A stretch of DNA of 64,000 nucleotides from Falsiroseomonas stagni DSM 19981. Its GTDB lineage: Bacteria > Pseudomonadota > Alphaproteobacteria > Acetobacterales > Acetobacteraceae. Numbering within the stretch: position 1 is the first letter of the stretch; every line of letters starts with the position of its first letter. The stretch covers positions 124,001-188,000 of the forward strand of contig NZ_FOSQ01000006.1 of assembly GCF_900114315.1 (NCBI RefSeq). Reading direction: 5' to 3'. This document shows, piece after piece, positions 43,197 to 51,227 of the stretch. The position numbers and the translations under genes were made by a program. The notes below the pieces were generated by a model that made no database searches, had not been told where the DNA came from, and worked only from the letters and a program-made list of their open reading frames with translations.

Positions 43197-43793
43197 TCAG
43201 GCGGCTCGTTTCGCGCCCGCCCCCGCTTTCGGCCGTTGCAATTTCGCGAGGCCCGCGAGGCGGCGGTCGAGGAAGGCCAGCGTCCGGGGGAAGCCTTCCT
43301 CATTGTCCTGGAGCCAGAAGGCCAGCGTGGCGCCATAGACGCCGGCCAGCGTCGCGCGGCGGGTGTACCAGGAGAAATCGGCGGAGGTATCGCCCGCCGC
43401 GGCCCACATGGCATCCGCGGTGCGCGCCACGGTCCGCATGGCGGAGGGCACGTTCCAGGGCAGCGCCTGGTGGCCGAGCGCCAGGCGGATCGCTTCCTTG
43501 TGCGCCGCCGCCTGTTCCAGGCGGATCACGATCACGCGGCGGATGCGGGCGGGGGTGCGGAGCGCGGAGAGGTCCTCGGCCGCCACGGCGGCCTCCATCT
43601 CCCGGTCCGCCAGGTCGCACCAGGCCTCGATCGCCTCCACCGGGCCGCGGGGGAAGAGCCAGTCCTGTTCCAGCGAATCGCGGCCGAGATCGGCCAGGCC
43701 CGCGGCCAGCGCCGCGCGGGTCCAGCCGAGGGTGGGCACATGGGCCAGGGTGGCGCGGAGCGCGCTGTCCCGTTCCTCGCTGCGTTCGATCAT
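43197..43793 (-). CDS. COQ9-family ubiquinone biosynthesis protein
   Basis: A 198-residue protein with a TetR-like all-helical fold lacking a DNA-binding motif. The conserved C-terminal COQ9 region includes RLEQAAAHKEAIRLALGHQA, DAMWAAAGDTSADFSWYTRRATLAGVYGATLAFWLQD. Human COQ9 binds lipid and presents ubiquinone intermediates to COQ7. The bacterial homologue is inferred to help ubiquinone synthesis. Its ATG overlaps the def stop by 4 bp. Confidence 0.9.
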   Translation of the reverse strand: MIERSEERDSALRATLAHVPTLGWTRAALAAGLADLGRDSLEQDWLFPRGPVEAIEAWCDLADREMEAAVAAEDLSALRTPARIRRVIVIRLEQAAAHKEAIRLALGHQALPWNVPSAMRTVARTADAMWAAAGDTSADFSWYTRRATLAGVYGATLAFWLQDNEEGFPRTLAFLDRRLAGLAKLQRPKAGAGAKRAA

Positions 43794-44320
43794 CGGGCGT
43801 CTCCCTGGGTGGCGGCATCGCGGGCCTGGGTGGCGGCGCGGGACAATTCCTCGGTGAAGCCGAGCAGCGCGAGGTCGGGCATGCGCATGGGGTAGAGGAC
43901 GCCGTCGAGGTGGTCGGCCTCATGCTGCATCACGCGGGCGGCCAGGCCGGCGGCCTCGCCCTCCACGCGCTTGCCGTCGATGTCGAAGCCGCGGAAGCGG
44001 ATGCGGGCGGCGCGGGGGACGCAGCCGCGCAGGCCGGGGATGGACAGGCAGCCTTCCCAGGCTTCCTCCGTCTCCTCCCCCACCGCTTCGAGTTCGGGGT
44101 TGATGAGGGCGAGGATGTTGCCGGCGCCGCCGCGCCAGACGAACAGGCGGAGCCCGACATGGACCTGGGGGGCGGCGAGGCCGAGTCCCTGGGCGTCCTC
44201 CATCGTCTCGGCCATGTCGGCGACCAGGCGGCGGATCTCGGGCGCGGTCGGGTCCTGCACCGGCAAGGCGGGTTTGATGAGGACGGGATGGCCCATGCGG
44301 GCGATCTTCAGGATGGCCAT
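43790..44320 (-). CDS. def: Peptide deformylase
   Basis: A 176-residue metalloenzyme with the three motifs GLGLAAPQV, EGCLSIPGL (Cys ligand about 90) and HEADHLDG (His133, Glu134, His137). The start MAILKIARMGHPVLIKPA is typical. It removes the formyl group from nascent proteins. It is upstream of and translationally coupled to the COQ9 gene, and divergent from rpsU. Confidence 0.94.
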   Translation of the reverse strand: MAILKIARMGHPVLIKPALPVQDPTAPEIRRLVADMAETMEDAQGLGLAAPQVHVGLRLFVWRGGAGNILALINPELEAVGEETEEAWEGCLSIPGLRGCVPRAARIRFRGFDIDGKRVEGEAAGLAARVMQHEADHLDGVLYPMRMPDLALLGFTEELSRAATQARDAATQGDAR

Positions 44321-44532
44321 GGCGGCGCGGATTCCGGATGCTGCGGGCGCTGGTACTGCGCGTTCCCTAAGGTAATGCGTGCGGCGCGGTGCGGGAGGGT
44401 CTTTCGCTCACGCGCCAGCCCATGCTATGGCAGCGCCCTTCGCGTCGGCAGGTCCCGGCCAGTCCGGAACCGGTCGACGCGTATCCGCGTTTCTTGCCAT
44501 CAACCCCCAGTGAACCAAGGAGGTTCCACCGC

Positions 44533-44736
44533 GTGCAGGTCGTCGTCCGCGACAATAACATCGACCAGGCCCTGAAGGCGCTGAAGAAGAAGCTCCAGCG
44601 TGAGGGCGTGTTCCGTGAAATGAAGCTCCGCCGCCATTACGAGAAGCCGTCCGAGCGCCGCGCCCGCGAGGCCGCGGAAGCCGTGCGCCGCGCCCGCAAG
44701 GTGGAGCGGAAGCGCCTGGAGCGGGAAGGCTTCTGA
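44533..44736 (+). CDS. rpsU: 30S ribosomal protein S21
   Basis: A 67-residue basic protein. A GTG start with a perfect AAGGAGG six to ten bases before it. [25 protein letters not shown] and [20 protein letters not shown] are diagnostic of S21; the tail is Arg/Lys-rich. It is needed for initiation on the 30S subunit. Stands alone behind a 212-bp gap shared with def, with an intrinsic terminator 170 bp downstream. Confidence 0.95.
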   Translation: MQVVVRDNNIDQALKALKKKLQREGVFREMKLRRHYEKPSERRAREAAEAVRRARKVERKRLEREGF

Positions 44737-44902
44737 GCCTTTTCTCCGGCTGACCCGAATCCCGGCGCAGGCGCCGGGTTCCGGGTGGGTCGGGCATCCA
44801 GGAGCGCGAGGCAGACCCCTCGCGGTGACCCGTCCTCCCCGGCGGGTGGATCACAGGATCGTCGATCCCGGCCGTCACGGCCCCGATCAGCAACTGCGCT
44901 GA

Positions 44903-44948
44903 ACAACCGCGGTGCGATGGCTCTTGCCCTCGCATGTCGCGGTTTTTT
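44903..44948 (+). terminator. Intrinsic terminator downstream of rpsU
   Basis: AACCGCG (44903-44909) pairs with CGCGGTT (44938-44944 region), with an inner TGCGA/TCGCA stem, followed by a run of T residues. The 165 bp between rpsU and this hairpin has no gene; it could be a long 3' end of rpsU or a small RNA ending here. Confidence 0.7.
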
Positions 44949-44962
44949 GGCGTTCGGGGCCC

Positions 44963-45141
44963 AGGGCCTGTGGACAGTTAGCCTGCGGGCGCGTTCGGCG
45001 GCGCTTTTCCACGCCTGCGGCGTCAGGCGGCTTGCCGATACCAAAGGGTATCGGCGGCGCCGCCGCGGCAGTGCCGCGGCCCTGGCAGGCACGAAAAATC
45101 CCTCGCCGCCCGCATCCCGGGGCTAACTGTCCACAGGCCCT
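44963..45141. mobile_element. MITE-like element with perfect 21-bp terminal inverted repeats
   Basis: AGGGCCTGTGGACAGTTAGCC at the left end (44963-44983) is matched exactly by its reverse complement at 45121-45141. The 179-bp unit has no transposase and no gene, but contains internal palindromes (for example GCCGCGGCAGTGCCGCGGC). No clear target duplication is visible in the flanks. It is most likely a miniature inverted-repeat element mobilised by an absent transposase, or a long repeat hairpin. It sits between the rpsU terminator and the terminator of the next gene, so its insertion harms nothing. Confidence 0.65.
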
Positions 45142-45165
45142 AAGGATTCCGGGCGGGGGAACGCG

Positions 45166-45201
45166 AAAAGCCCGCCGTGACTCCAGGGGAGCCGGGCGGG
45201 C
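45166..45201 (-). terminator. Terminator of the solute-binding protein gene
   Basis: On the minus strand GCCCGCC (45195-45201) pairs with GGCGGGC (45170-45176), with an inner CTCC/GGAG stem, followed by TTTT (45166-45169). It is 29 bp after the stop codon. Confidence 0.7.
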
Positions 45202-45229
45202 CGGAGGAGGGGGCGCGGCGCCCCTGGGA

Positions 45230-46384
45230 TCAGGCGGTGGCGGCGGGGTAGAGGCCGGTCACGCCGGTCGGATTCGGGCCCTGCGGCACGCCGATGATGT
45301 GCTCGAACTGGGTCTTCAGCCGCTCCACCCGCGCCCGGTCCCGCATGAAGATGCGGAAGGCATGGGGTGCGGTGTTGTAGTCGCCGATCGGGCCGAAGCC
45401 CGGCGCCGCCGTCACGTCACGCCGCACGGTCCACTGCCCGGTGCGGGCCACCGTCACGTCCCGCGATGCCAACCAGCTCAGGAACAGCCGGGCGGCTTCC
45501 TTGTTGCGCGCCTCGGCGAAGATGGCGGCGGTCTGTGGCCAGGACAGGAAGGCCTCCCGCCGCGGCAGCTGGAAGCGCAGCGGATTGCCCGCCACCGGGT
45601 TCAGCGTGCCGGAAGCGGTGAAGGTCGCCACCTTCTCCCCCCGCTGCACGACGAGTCGCGCCGGCACGGTGCCGCGCACCCACTGGACATCCTGCGCCAT
45701 CAGCCGGTCCAGATAGTCCCAGCCATGCAGGCCCACGATGCGGTCGAACTGGAACAGCACCGCGTCGTCATCATGGGGATAGGTCAGCACCAGCCGCCCC
45801 TTGAGGCCGGGGTCCAGGTAGTCCAGCGCATCGCGCGGCGCGCGGTCCGCCGGCAGCAGGGTGGTGTTGCAGTTGTTGCTGAAGGCGATGAAGCCGATGG
45901 CGTGGAAGGCGCCTTCCGGGTCCTTCGCATCCGGCACCAGCATGTCCCAGTCCAGCGGCTTGTAGGGCAGCAGCTTGCCCTCCGCCTTCCAGCGATCGAA
46001 ATCGTGCAGGGTCTGGAGGATGGCGATGTCGGCCTCCAGCCGCCCGCGGGCGAGCTGATTGTCGATGCGGGCATCGTGATACTTGCTGAGGTCGGCGACG
46101 ATGCGGATCTGCATGCCGGGGAAGCGCGCGCGGAACATCGCCTCCAGCCCCGCATAGGCGTTCGGGATGTCACCCCCGGCATAGACGACCAGGCGCCCGC
46201 CCTCCGCCATCGCGGCGCGATGCAGTTCATCGAGGCTGCGGCTCTCGACCGCCGGCGCGGGGCGGGCGGGGGTGGCATCGGCCTGGGCGGCGCGCGTCGC
46301 CAGCAGGGCGGGGGCGGTCGCCAGCAGGGCGGGGGCGGCGGCCAGCAGGGCGGCGATGCCGCGGCGGGTGGGGTCGGCGGTCAT
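45230..46384 (-). CDS. Periplasmic solute-binding protein (iron/family 1 type), orphan
   Basis: A 384-residue secreted protein. N-terminal signal sequence with a TRRGIAALLAAAPALLATAPALLAT helix (twin-Arg-like), cleavage near residue 35. The mature part resembles family 1 / Fe(III)-type binding proteins: RLVVYAGGDIPNAYAGLEAM, ADIAILQTLHDFDRWKAEG, IAFSNNCNTTLLP, KEAARLFLSWLASRD. No permease or ATPase genes are adjacent. A LysR gene is divergently placed 109 bp away and may control it. The ligand is unknown (metal, polyamine or other small molecule). Confidence 0.82.
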   Translation of the reverse strand: MTADPTRRGIAALLAAAPALLATAPALLATRAAQADATPARPAPAVESRSLDELHRAAMAEGGRLVVYAGGDIPNAYAGLEAMFRARFPGMQIRIVADLSKYHDARIDNQLARGRLEADIAILQTLHDFDRWKAEGKLLPYKPLDWDMLVPDAKDPEGAFHAIGFIAFSNNCNTTLLPADRAPRDALDYLDPGLKGRLVLTYPHDDDAVLFQFDRIVGLHGWDYLDRLMAQDVQWVRGTVPARLVVQRGEKVATFTASGTLNPVAGNPLRFQLPRREAFLSWPQTAAIFAEARNKEAARLFLSWLASRDVTVARTGQWTVRRDVTAAPGFGPIGDYNTAPHAFRIFMRDRARVERLKTQFEHIIGVPQGPNPTGVTGLYPAATA

Positions 46385-46442
46385 GGAACATGCTCCGGGG
46401 TTATCGGTGCGCGCTGTATCGGCGCTGCCATCCCTGCGGGAC

Positions 46443-46466
46443 AATCTGTCGCTTCGTTTACAGATT
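46443..46466. promoter_or_regulatory. Inverted repeat operator in the binding protein-LysR gap
   Basis: AATCTGT (46443-46449), 10 bases, ACAGATT (46460-46466): a perfect 7-bp inverted repeat with the T-N11-A type core that LysR proteins prefer. It overlaps the LysR -35 box, fitting autorepression and control of the divergent gene. Confidence 0.65.
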
Positions 46467-46486
46467 AGCGCGCTAGTCGATACAAT
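46457..46486 (+). promoter_or_regulatory. Promoter of the LysR gene (predicted leaderless transcript)
   Basis: TTTACA (46457-46462), 18 bp, TACAAT (46481-46486). The start would fall at about 46493, right at the ATG (46494), and no ribosome site is present, so the message is probably leaderless. The spacer holds TAGCGCGCTA, a second palindrome. Confidence 0.6.
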
Positions 46487-46493
46487 CCCACGG

Positions 46494-47384
46494 ATGGAAC
46501 ACCTGGCCGGCACCACTGCCTTCATCCGCACCGTCGAACTCGGCAGCCAGGCGGCGGCGGCGGCGGCGCTGGGACTGTCCCGGATGGCTGTCGGCCGGCA
46601 GATCCAGGGGCTGGAACAGCGGCTTGGCGTCCGGCTGCTGCAACGGACCACCCGGCGGCAGGTGCTGACGGAAGCCGGCACCGCCTTCTTCGAACAGGCC
46701 CGCCAGGCGATGCAATTGCTGCAGCAGGCCGCGGAGGAGGCGAGCGAGTTCCAATCCAGCCTGCGCGGCACGCTGCGCATCAGCGCGCCGCTATCCTTCA
46801 GCCTGCGCAGCTTCTGCCCGGTGCTGGCGCGCTTCAGCGAAGCCTACCCGGCCTTGCAGGTGGATTTGATGCTGAGCGACCGGCAGGTGGACCTGGTGGA
46901 GGATGGCTTCGACCTGGCGCTGCGCATCGGGCAGCTCACGGATGGCAGCCTGGCATCCCGGCGCCTGGCGCGCTTCGCGGTGCTGGCCTGCGCGGCGCCG
47001 GCCTATCTGGCGCGGCATGCGGCGCCGCGCCTGCCGGAGGACCTGCTGGCGCATAACTGCCTGCGCTATTCGCGATCCGCCCAGATGAAGGGCTGGCAAC
47101 TGCCGCGGCCGGACGGGACCACGGCGGTGGTGCCGGTGCGGGGCAATTTCGACTGCAACAATGGCGATGCGCTGCTCGGCGCCGCCATCGCCGGACAGGG
47201 CATCATCCTGCAACCCGCCTTCATCGTGGAGGATGCGCTGCGCGACGGGCGGCTGGTGCGCCTGCTGGCGGACCATCCGACCCGGTTCATCGAGTTGCAC
47301 GCCGTCTTCCCCGCGACGCGGATGATGCCGGTGAAGCTGCGCCGGCTGCTGGATTTCCTGGTGGAGGCGTATCGGGCGGCGTAA
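46494..47384 (+). CDS. LysR-family transcriptional regulator
   Basis: A 296-residue regulator. The winged helix has FIRTVELGSQAAAAAALGLSRMAVGRQIQGLEQRLGVRLL, with most of the motif normal (LGLS-MAVGRQI-LE). The effector domain (about 90-296) includes GTLRISAPLSFSL, VDLVEDGFDLALRIG and GNFDCNNGDALLGAAIAGQGI, typical of the CrgA/DsdC-like group. It is divergent from the orphan binding protein and is presumed to control it and itself through the 7-bp inverted repeat at 46443-46466. Effector unknown. Confidence 0.9.
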   Translation: MEHLAGTTAFIRTVELGSQAAAAAALGLSRMAVGRQIQGLEQRLGVRLLQRTTRRQVLTEAGTAFFEQARQAMQLLQQAAEEASEFQSSLRGTLRISAPLSFSLRSFCPVLARFSEAYPALQVDLMLSDRQVDLVEDGFDLALRIGQLTDGSLASRRLARFAVLACAAPAYLARHAAPRLPEDLLAHNCLRYSRSAQMKGWQLPRPDGTTAVVPVRGNFDCNNGDALLGAAIAGQGIILQPAFIVEDALRDGRLVRLLADHPTRFIELHAVFPATRMMPVKLRRLLDFLVEAYRAA

Positions 47385-47448
47385 CGCGTGGGCTTGCCGC
47401 CCTGCCCGCCGCGCCCTCTACTTCCAAGGACCCGGCGGAGGCTGAGCG

Positions 47449-48735
47449 ATGGATGCGATGGACCGAGAGGAGGCGCTGCGGTCACGGGCGCGCCGCGTGC
47501 TGCCCGGCGGGACCTTCGGCAATTTCCCCGGCGATGTGATCCTCAGCCATGGCCAGGGCGGCCGGGTGTGGGACGTGGCGGGGCGGGAATACGTCGATTT
47601 CCTGCTGGGCTCCGGTCCGATGTTCATCGGCCATGGCCATCCGGAGGTACTGGAGGCGGTGCGGGAGCAGCTCTCCCGCGGCACGACCTTCTTCGCGAAC
47701 AACGAGGCGGGGATCGCCCTGGCCGAGGCGATCGTCGAGGCCGTGCCCTGCGCGGAGCAGCTGCGCTACGTCTCCTCAGGCTCCGAGGCGGACCTCTATG
47801 CCATGCGCCTGGCCCGCGCCTTCCGCGGCCGCGACCGGATCGTGAAGTTCGAGGGCGGCTACCACGGCATGAGCGACTACGGGCTGATGTCCCTGGCGCC
47901 GAAGCAGCTGGCGAATTTCCCGCAGGCGGTGCCGGACAGCGCCGGCATCCCCCGCGCCGTGCGGGATGAGGTACTGGTCAGCCCCTTCAACGACCTCGAT
48001 GCCGTGACGCGGCTGGTGGAGGCGCGGCATGAGGAGATCGCGGGGATCATCGTGGAACCGCTGCAGCGGCTGATCCCGCCGGCGCCGGGTTTTCTCGAAG
48101 GGCTGCGGGCGCTGTGCACGCGCTTCGGGATCGTGCTGATCTTCGACGAGGTCGTGACGGGCTTCCGCTTCGCCTATGGCGGCGCGCAGGCTTACTACGG
48201 CGTGACCCCCGATCTCTGCACGCTGGGCAAGGTGATCGGCGGCGGCTTCCCGCTGGCGGCGGTGGTGGGCAGGGCCGACATCATGGCGCTGTTCGACCGC
48301 GCGGCGGTGGGCGAGGACCGCTTCCTGATGCAGGTGGGCACCCTGTCCGGCAATCCCGTGGCCGCCGTGGCGGGGCTGAAGACGCTGGAGGTGCTGCGCC
48401 GGCCCGGGACCTATGAGGCCGTCTTCGCCACCGGGCGGCGGCTGATGGCGGGGCTGGAGGCGGAGGTGGCCCGTGCCGGCATCCCGGCCCAGGTGGTGGG
48501 TGAGCCGCCGCTCTTCGACCTGGTCTTCACGGAGGGCACGGTGGGCGACTATCGCGCCACCTTGCGGGCGGACCGGGCGATGGCCGCCCATGTGAACCAG
48601 GTGATGCGCGCCGGCGGCATCCTCAAGGGCGACAGCAAATACTACATCAGCACGGCGCATGAGGGCCGCGACATCGACCAGGCGCTGGATGCCTTCCGCG
48701 GCGCCATGCGCAGCCTGCCGGGGCGCGCCGCCTGA
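47449..48735 (+). CDS. Class III PLP-dependent aminotransferase (HemL-like)
   Basis: A 428-residue enzyme. ATG at 47449 with GGAGG eight to nine bases before. SSGSEADLYAMRLARAF, GGYHGMSDYG, FDEVVTGFRFAYGG (PLP Asp) and TLGKVIGGGFPLAAV (Schiff-base Lys) are in the expected order. GTLSGNPVAAVAGLKTL is shared with glutamate-1-semialdehyde aminomutase. It could be a GSA-type mutase or, more likely, an aminotransferase of the same branch acting on another amino donor; heme synthesis cannot be assumed. Confidence 0.85.
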   Translation: MDAMDREEALRSRARRVLPGGTFGNFPGDVILSHGQGGRVWDVAGREYVDFLLGSGPMFIGHGHPEVLEAVREQLSRGTTFFANNEAGIALAEAIVEAVPCAEQLRYVSSGSEADLYAMRLARAFRGRDRIVKFEGGYHGMSDYGLMSLAPKQLANFPQAVPDSAGIPRAVRDEVLVSPFNDLDAVTRLVEARHEEIAGIIVEPLQRLIPPAPGFLEGLRALCTRFGIVLIFDEVVTGFRFAYGGAQAYYGVTPDLCTLGKVIGGGFPLAAVVGRADIMALFDRAAVGEDRFLMQVGTLSGNPVAAVAGLKTLEVLRRPGTYEAVFATGRRLMAGLEAEVARAGIPAQVVGEPPLFDLVFTEGTVGDYRATLRADRAMAAHVNQVMRAGGILKGDSKYYISTAHEGRDIDQALDAFRGAMRSLPGRAA

Positions 48736-48811
48736 CGGGCGCCTCGGGCAATCCGCCATTCACAAACCGGGACGACACCAGCGCCGGGCGAATGGGGCCG
48801 GGACTGGAAGC

Positions 48812-49228
48812 ATGGATTCGGGCGATCGGCGGCTGCACAGGGTGATCTATACGAGCCGCCTGCACGGGGAGGCCCTGGCCGCCGAGGAGGCGACCGTGGC
48901 GAGCATCATGGACTCCGCCCGCCGCAACAACCCGCGCCGCGGCGTGACGGGTGTGCTGGTGCATGGCAAGGGCTGCTTCGCCCAGGTGCTGGAAGGAAGG
49001 CCCCTGGTGGTGCGCGGCCTGCTGACCGTGATCCAGCGCGACCCCCGTCACACCGCCATGCGCATCGTGAAGGTCGATGTGGTGGAGGACCGCATCTTCC
49101 CGGCCTGGAGCATGGCGTTGCTGCGGGACCTCGATGAAGTGCCGGCGGAATTCGCGGACGGCAATGCCTCCCTGCTCATGCTCATGCGGATGCGGACGCT
49201 GCTGCATACGGGGGAGCTGGGGGCGTGA
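48812..49228 (+). CDS. BLUF-domain blue-light sensor 1
   Basis: A 138-residue protein with a single BLUF domain. HRVIYTSRL has the Tyr that hydrogen-bonds through Gln to the flavin. ARRNNPRRGVTGVLVHGKGCFAQVLEG has the flavin-binding Asn and the key Gln (in FAQVLEG). FPAWSMALL carries the semi-conserved Trp/Met. It should bind FAD and respond to blue light. No output domain, so it acts through another protein. ATG at 48812, with GGAAG a few bases before. A second BLUF gene follows 69 bp later. Confidence 0.9.
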   Translation: MDSGDRRLHRVIYTSRLHGEALAAEEATVASIMDSARRNNPRRGVTGVLVHGKGCFAQVLEGRPLVVRGLLTVIQRDPRHTAMRIVKVDVVEDRIFPAWSMALLRDLDEVPAEFADGNASLLMLMRMRTLLHTGELGA

Positions 49229-49270
49229 GTCCGGCGGTAACGCCTCGGAAGGGACGTCCCAGATAAGATA

Positions 49271-49290
49271 CTCGCATCACCTCATGCGAG
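49271..49290. promoter_or_regulatory. Inverted repeat upstream of BLUF gene 2
   Basis: CTCGCAT (49271-49277), six bases, ATGCGAG (49284-49290). Just before it lies A+T-rich AGATAAGATA, which can provide a -10 element. This perfect 7-bp repeat 8 bp before the start could be an operator or an RNA stem that covers the ribosome site. Confidence 0.5.
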
Positions 49291-49297
49291 AATTCCC

Positions 49298-49753
49298 ATG
49301 CAAGGCCGATCCGCTCCGCTGATGCGAATCATCTACACCAGCCGCCGTGCCGCCGGGACGATGCATCTGGAGGAGGAGGCGCTGGTGGAGCAGATCCTGG
49401 GTGTCTCCCGCACGAAGAACGCGATCTGGCGACTGTCGGGGCTTCTGGTATCCGGCAATGGGCGCTTCGCGCAGACGCTGGAGGGCCCACCCGACATGGT
49501 GACGGACATGTTCGACCTGATCCGGCAGGATGAACGGCATCACGATGTGCGGCTGCTGCACCAGGCGCCGAGCCCGGCACGCTGCTTCGCCACCTGGACG
49601 ATGGCCTATCTGTCGGACCTCGACCTGATCCCGCCGGAGATGGGCAAGGGCCATGACGCGATGGCGCTGGTGCAGACGCTGCGCGGCGTGGTGCGGGGTG
49701 GGCCCGCCGCCTTCGCGGGGACGCCCTTCGGGGCGATGGCCCAGGCGGCGTGA
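49298..49753 (+). CDS. BLUF-domain blue-light sensor 2
   Basis: A 151-residue second BLUF protein (an in-frame ATG at 49322, directly before RIIYTSR, is an alternative start). The key Tyr (RIIYTSR), Gln (GRFAQTLEG) and Trp/Met (FATWTMAYL) are present. The Asn-bearing helix differs (SRTKNAIWRLSGLLVSGNG). A longer C-terminal helix (GHDAMALVQTLRGVV) could be the output. Same orientation as BLUF 1; the gap contains an inverted repeat and a possible own promoter. Tandem BLUF genes suggest dimers or two thresholds. Confidence 0.88.
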   Translation: MQGRSAPLMRIIYTSRRAAGTMHLEEEALVEQILGVSRTKNAIWRLSGLLVSGNGRFAQTLEGPPDMVTDMFDLIRQDERHHDVRLLHQAPSPARCFATWTMAYLSDLDLIPPEMGKGHDAMALVQTLRGVVRGGPAAFAGTPFGAMAQAA

Positions 49754-49756
49754 CAC

Positions 49757-49786
49757 GAAAAAGGGGGACGCCTTCGCGCCCCCCTT
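49757..49786 (-). terminator. Terminator of the pnt operon
   Basis: On the minus strand AAGGGGGGCGCG pairs with CGTCCCCCTT across a short loop, followed by a TTTTTCG run. It is 28 bp after the pntB stop and also lies at the end of the convergent BLUF 2 gene, so it can serve both. Confidence 0.75.
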
Positions 49787-49813
49787 CCCCACCCCGGTGC
49801 CTGGCGGCCCGGA

Positions 49814-51223
49814 TTACTTCTGCAGGCTCTGCACGATCTGCTGCGTCACCTTCTTGGCGTCGCCGAACAGCATCATGGTGTTGGGGCGGAAGAACAGCTC
49901 GTTCTCCACTCCGGCGTAGCCGCTGGCCATGCCGCGCTTGACGAAGAACACGGTCTTCGCACGCTCCACGTCCAGGATCGGCATGCCGTAGATGGCGGAG
50001 GACTTGTCGGTCTTGGCGGCGGGGTTCGTCACGTCATTCGCGCCGATGACGTAGGCGACGTCGGCATCCGCGAATTCCGCGTTGATCTCCTCCAGCTCAT
50101 GCACCTCGTCATAGGGGACGTTGGCTTCGGCCAGCAGCACGTTCATGTGGCCGGGCATGCGGCCCGCGACGGGGTGGATGGCGTAGGAGATTTCCGCGCC
50201 TTCCTTCTTCAGCAGGTCGGCCATTTCGCGGACGACCTGCTGCGCCTGGGCCACCGCCATGCCGTAGCCCGGCACGATGATGATCTTCTGCGCGTTCTTC
50301 ATGATGTAGGCCGCGTCTTCCGGCGAACCGGCCTTCACGGGCGCACGGTCCGCCGTGCCCGCACCGGGGCCCGCCGCCGCGCCGCTGTCGCCACCGAAGC
50401 CGCCCAGCAGCACGTTGATGATGCTGCGGTTCATGCCCTTGCACATGATGTAGGACAGGATTGCGCCGGAGGCACCGACCAGCGCGCCGGTCACGATCAG
50501 CAGCAGATTGCCGATGGTGAAGCCGATGCCCGCCGCCGCCCAGCCGGAATAGCTGTTTAGCATGGAGACGACGACCGGCATGTCTGCGCCGCCGATCGGG
50601 ATGATCAGCAGGAAGCCCAGCGCGAAGGACAGCAGCGCGATCAGCCAGAACAGCACCGGGCTGCCGGTGATGACGAAGGCGATGACCAGCACCAGCAGCA
50701 GCGCGCCCAGCGCCGCGTTGAGCATGTGCTGGCCCTTGAAGATGATGGGCGAGCCGGACATGCGGCCATCGAGCTTCGCGAAGGCGATCACGGAGCCGGA
50801 GAAGGTGATGGCGCCGATGGCGAGGCCGAGCGACATCTCAACCAGGGACGCGCCCTTGATGTTGCCGACCGTGCCGATGCCGAAGCTTTCCGGCGAATAG
50901 AAGGCCGCCGCCGCCACGAAGACCGCCGCCATGCCGACCAGGCTGTGGAAGGCCGCGACGAGCTGGGGCAGCGACGTCATCTGGATGCGCTGCGCCAGCA
51001 CCGTGCCGATGGTGCCGCCGATGGCCAGGCCCGCGAGCACGATGACGATGCCGCCCGCGCCCATGCCGGGCTTCAGCAGGGTCGCGACGATGGCGATCGC
51101 CATGCCGACCATGCCGAACAGGTTGCCCTGGCGGCTGGTTTCCGGGTTGGACAGGCCGCGAAGGGCCAGGATGAAGAGGACCGACGCGACCAGGTAGGCG
51201 AGCGTCGAGAGCGTCTGTGCCAT
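49814..51223 (-). CDS. pntB: Proton-translocating NAD(P) transhydrogenase subunit beta
   Basis: A 469-residue membrane protein. Residues 1 to about 270 hold eight to nine transmembrane helices (QTLSTLAYLVASVLFILALRG, GGIVIVLAGLAIGGTIG). The C-terminal dIII domain binds NADPH: IIVPGYGMAVAQAQQVV, HPVAGRMPGHMNVLLAEANVPYDEV, VIGANDVTNPAAKTDKSSAIYGMPILDVERA. With PntA1/A2 it pumps protons while exchanging hydride between NAD(H) and NADP(H). Four bases separate it from pntAB. Confidence 0.95.
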   Translation of the reverse strand: MAQTLSTLAYLVASVLFILALRGLSNPETSRQGNLFGMVGMAIAIVATLLKPGMGAGGIVIVLAGLAIGGTIGTVLAQRIQMTSLPQLVAAFHSLVGMAAVFVAAAAFYSPESFGIGTVGNIKGASLVEMSLGLAIGAITFSGSVIAFAKLDGRMSGSPIIFKGQHMLNAALGALLLVLVIAFVITGSPVLFWLIALLSFALGFLLIIPIGGADMPVVVSMLNSYSGWAAAGIGFTIGNLLLIVTGALVGASGAILSYIMCKGMNRSIINVLLGGFGGDSGAAAGPGAGTADRAPVKAGSPEDAAYIMKNAQKIIIVPGYGMAVAQAQQVVREMADLLKKEGAEISYAIHPVAGRMPGHMNVLLAEANVPYDEVHELEEINAEFADADVAYVIGANDVTNPAAKTDKSSAIYGMPILDVERAKTVFFVKRGMASGYAGVENELFFRPNTMMLFGDAKKVTQQIVQSLQK

Positions 51224-51227
51224 CGGC

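Noticed and set aside
44820-44948. 6S or SRP RNA gene
   Set aside because: No recognisable SRP tetraloop/Alu motif or the long bulged rod of 6S RNA; only a terminator is certain.
47449-48735. Naming the aminotransferase hemL
   Set aside because: It shares HemL motifs, but many class III aminotransferases do; the substrate cannot be decided and no heme genes adjoin it.
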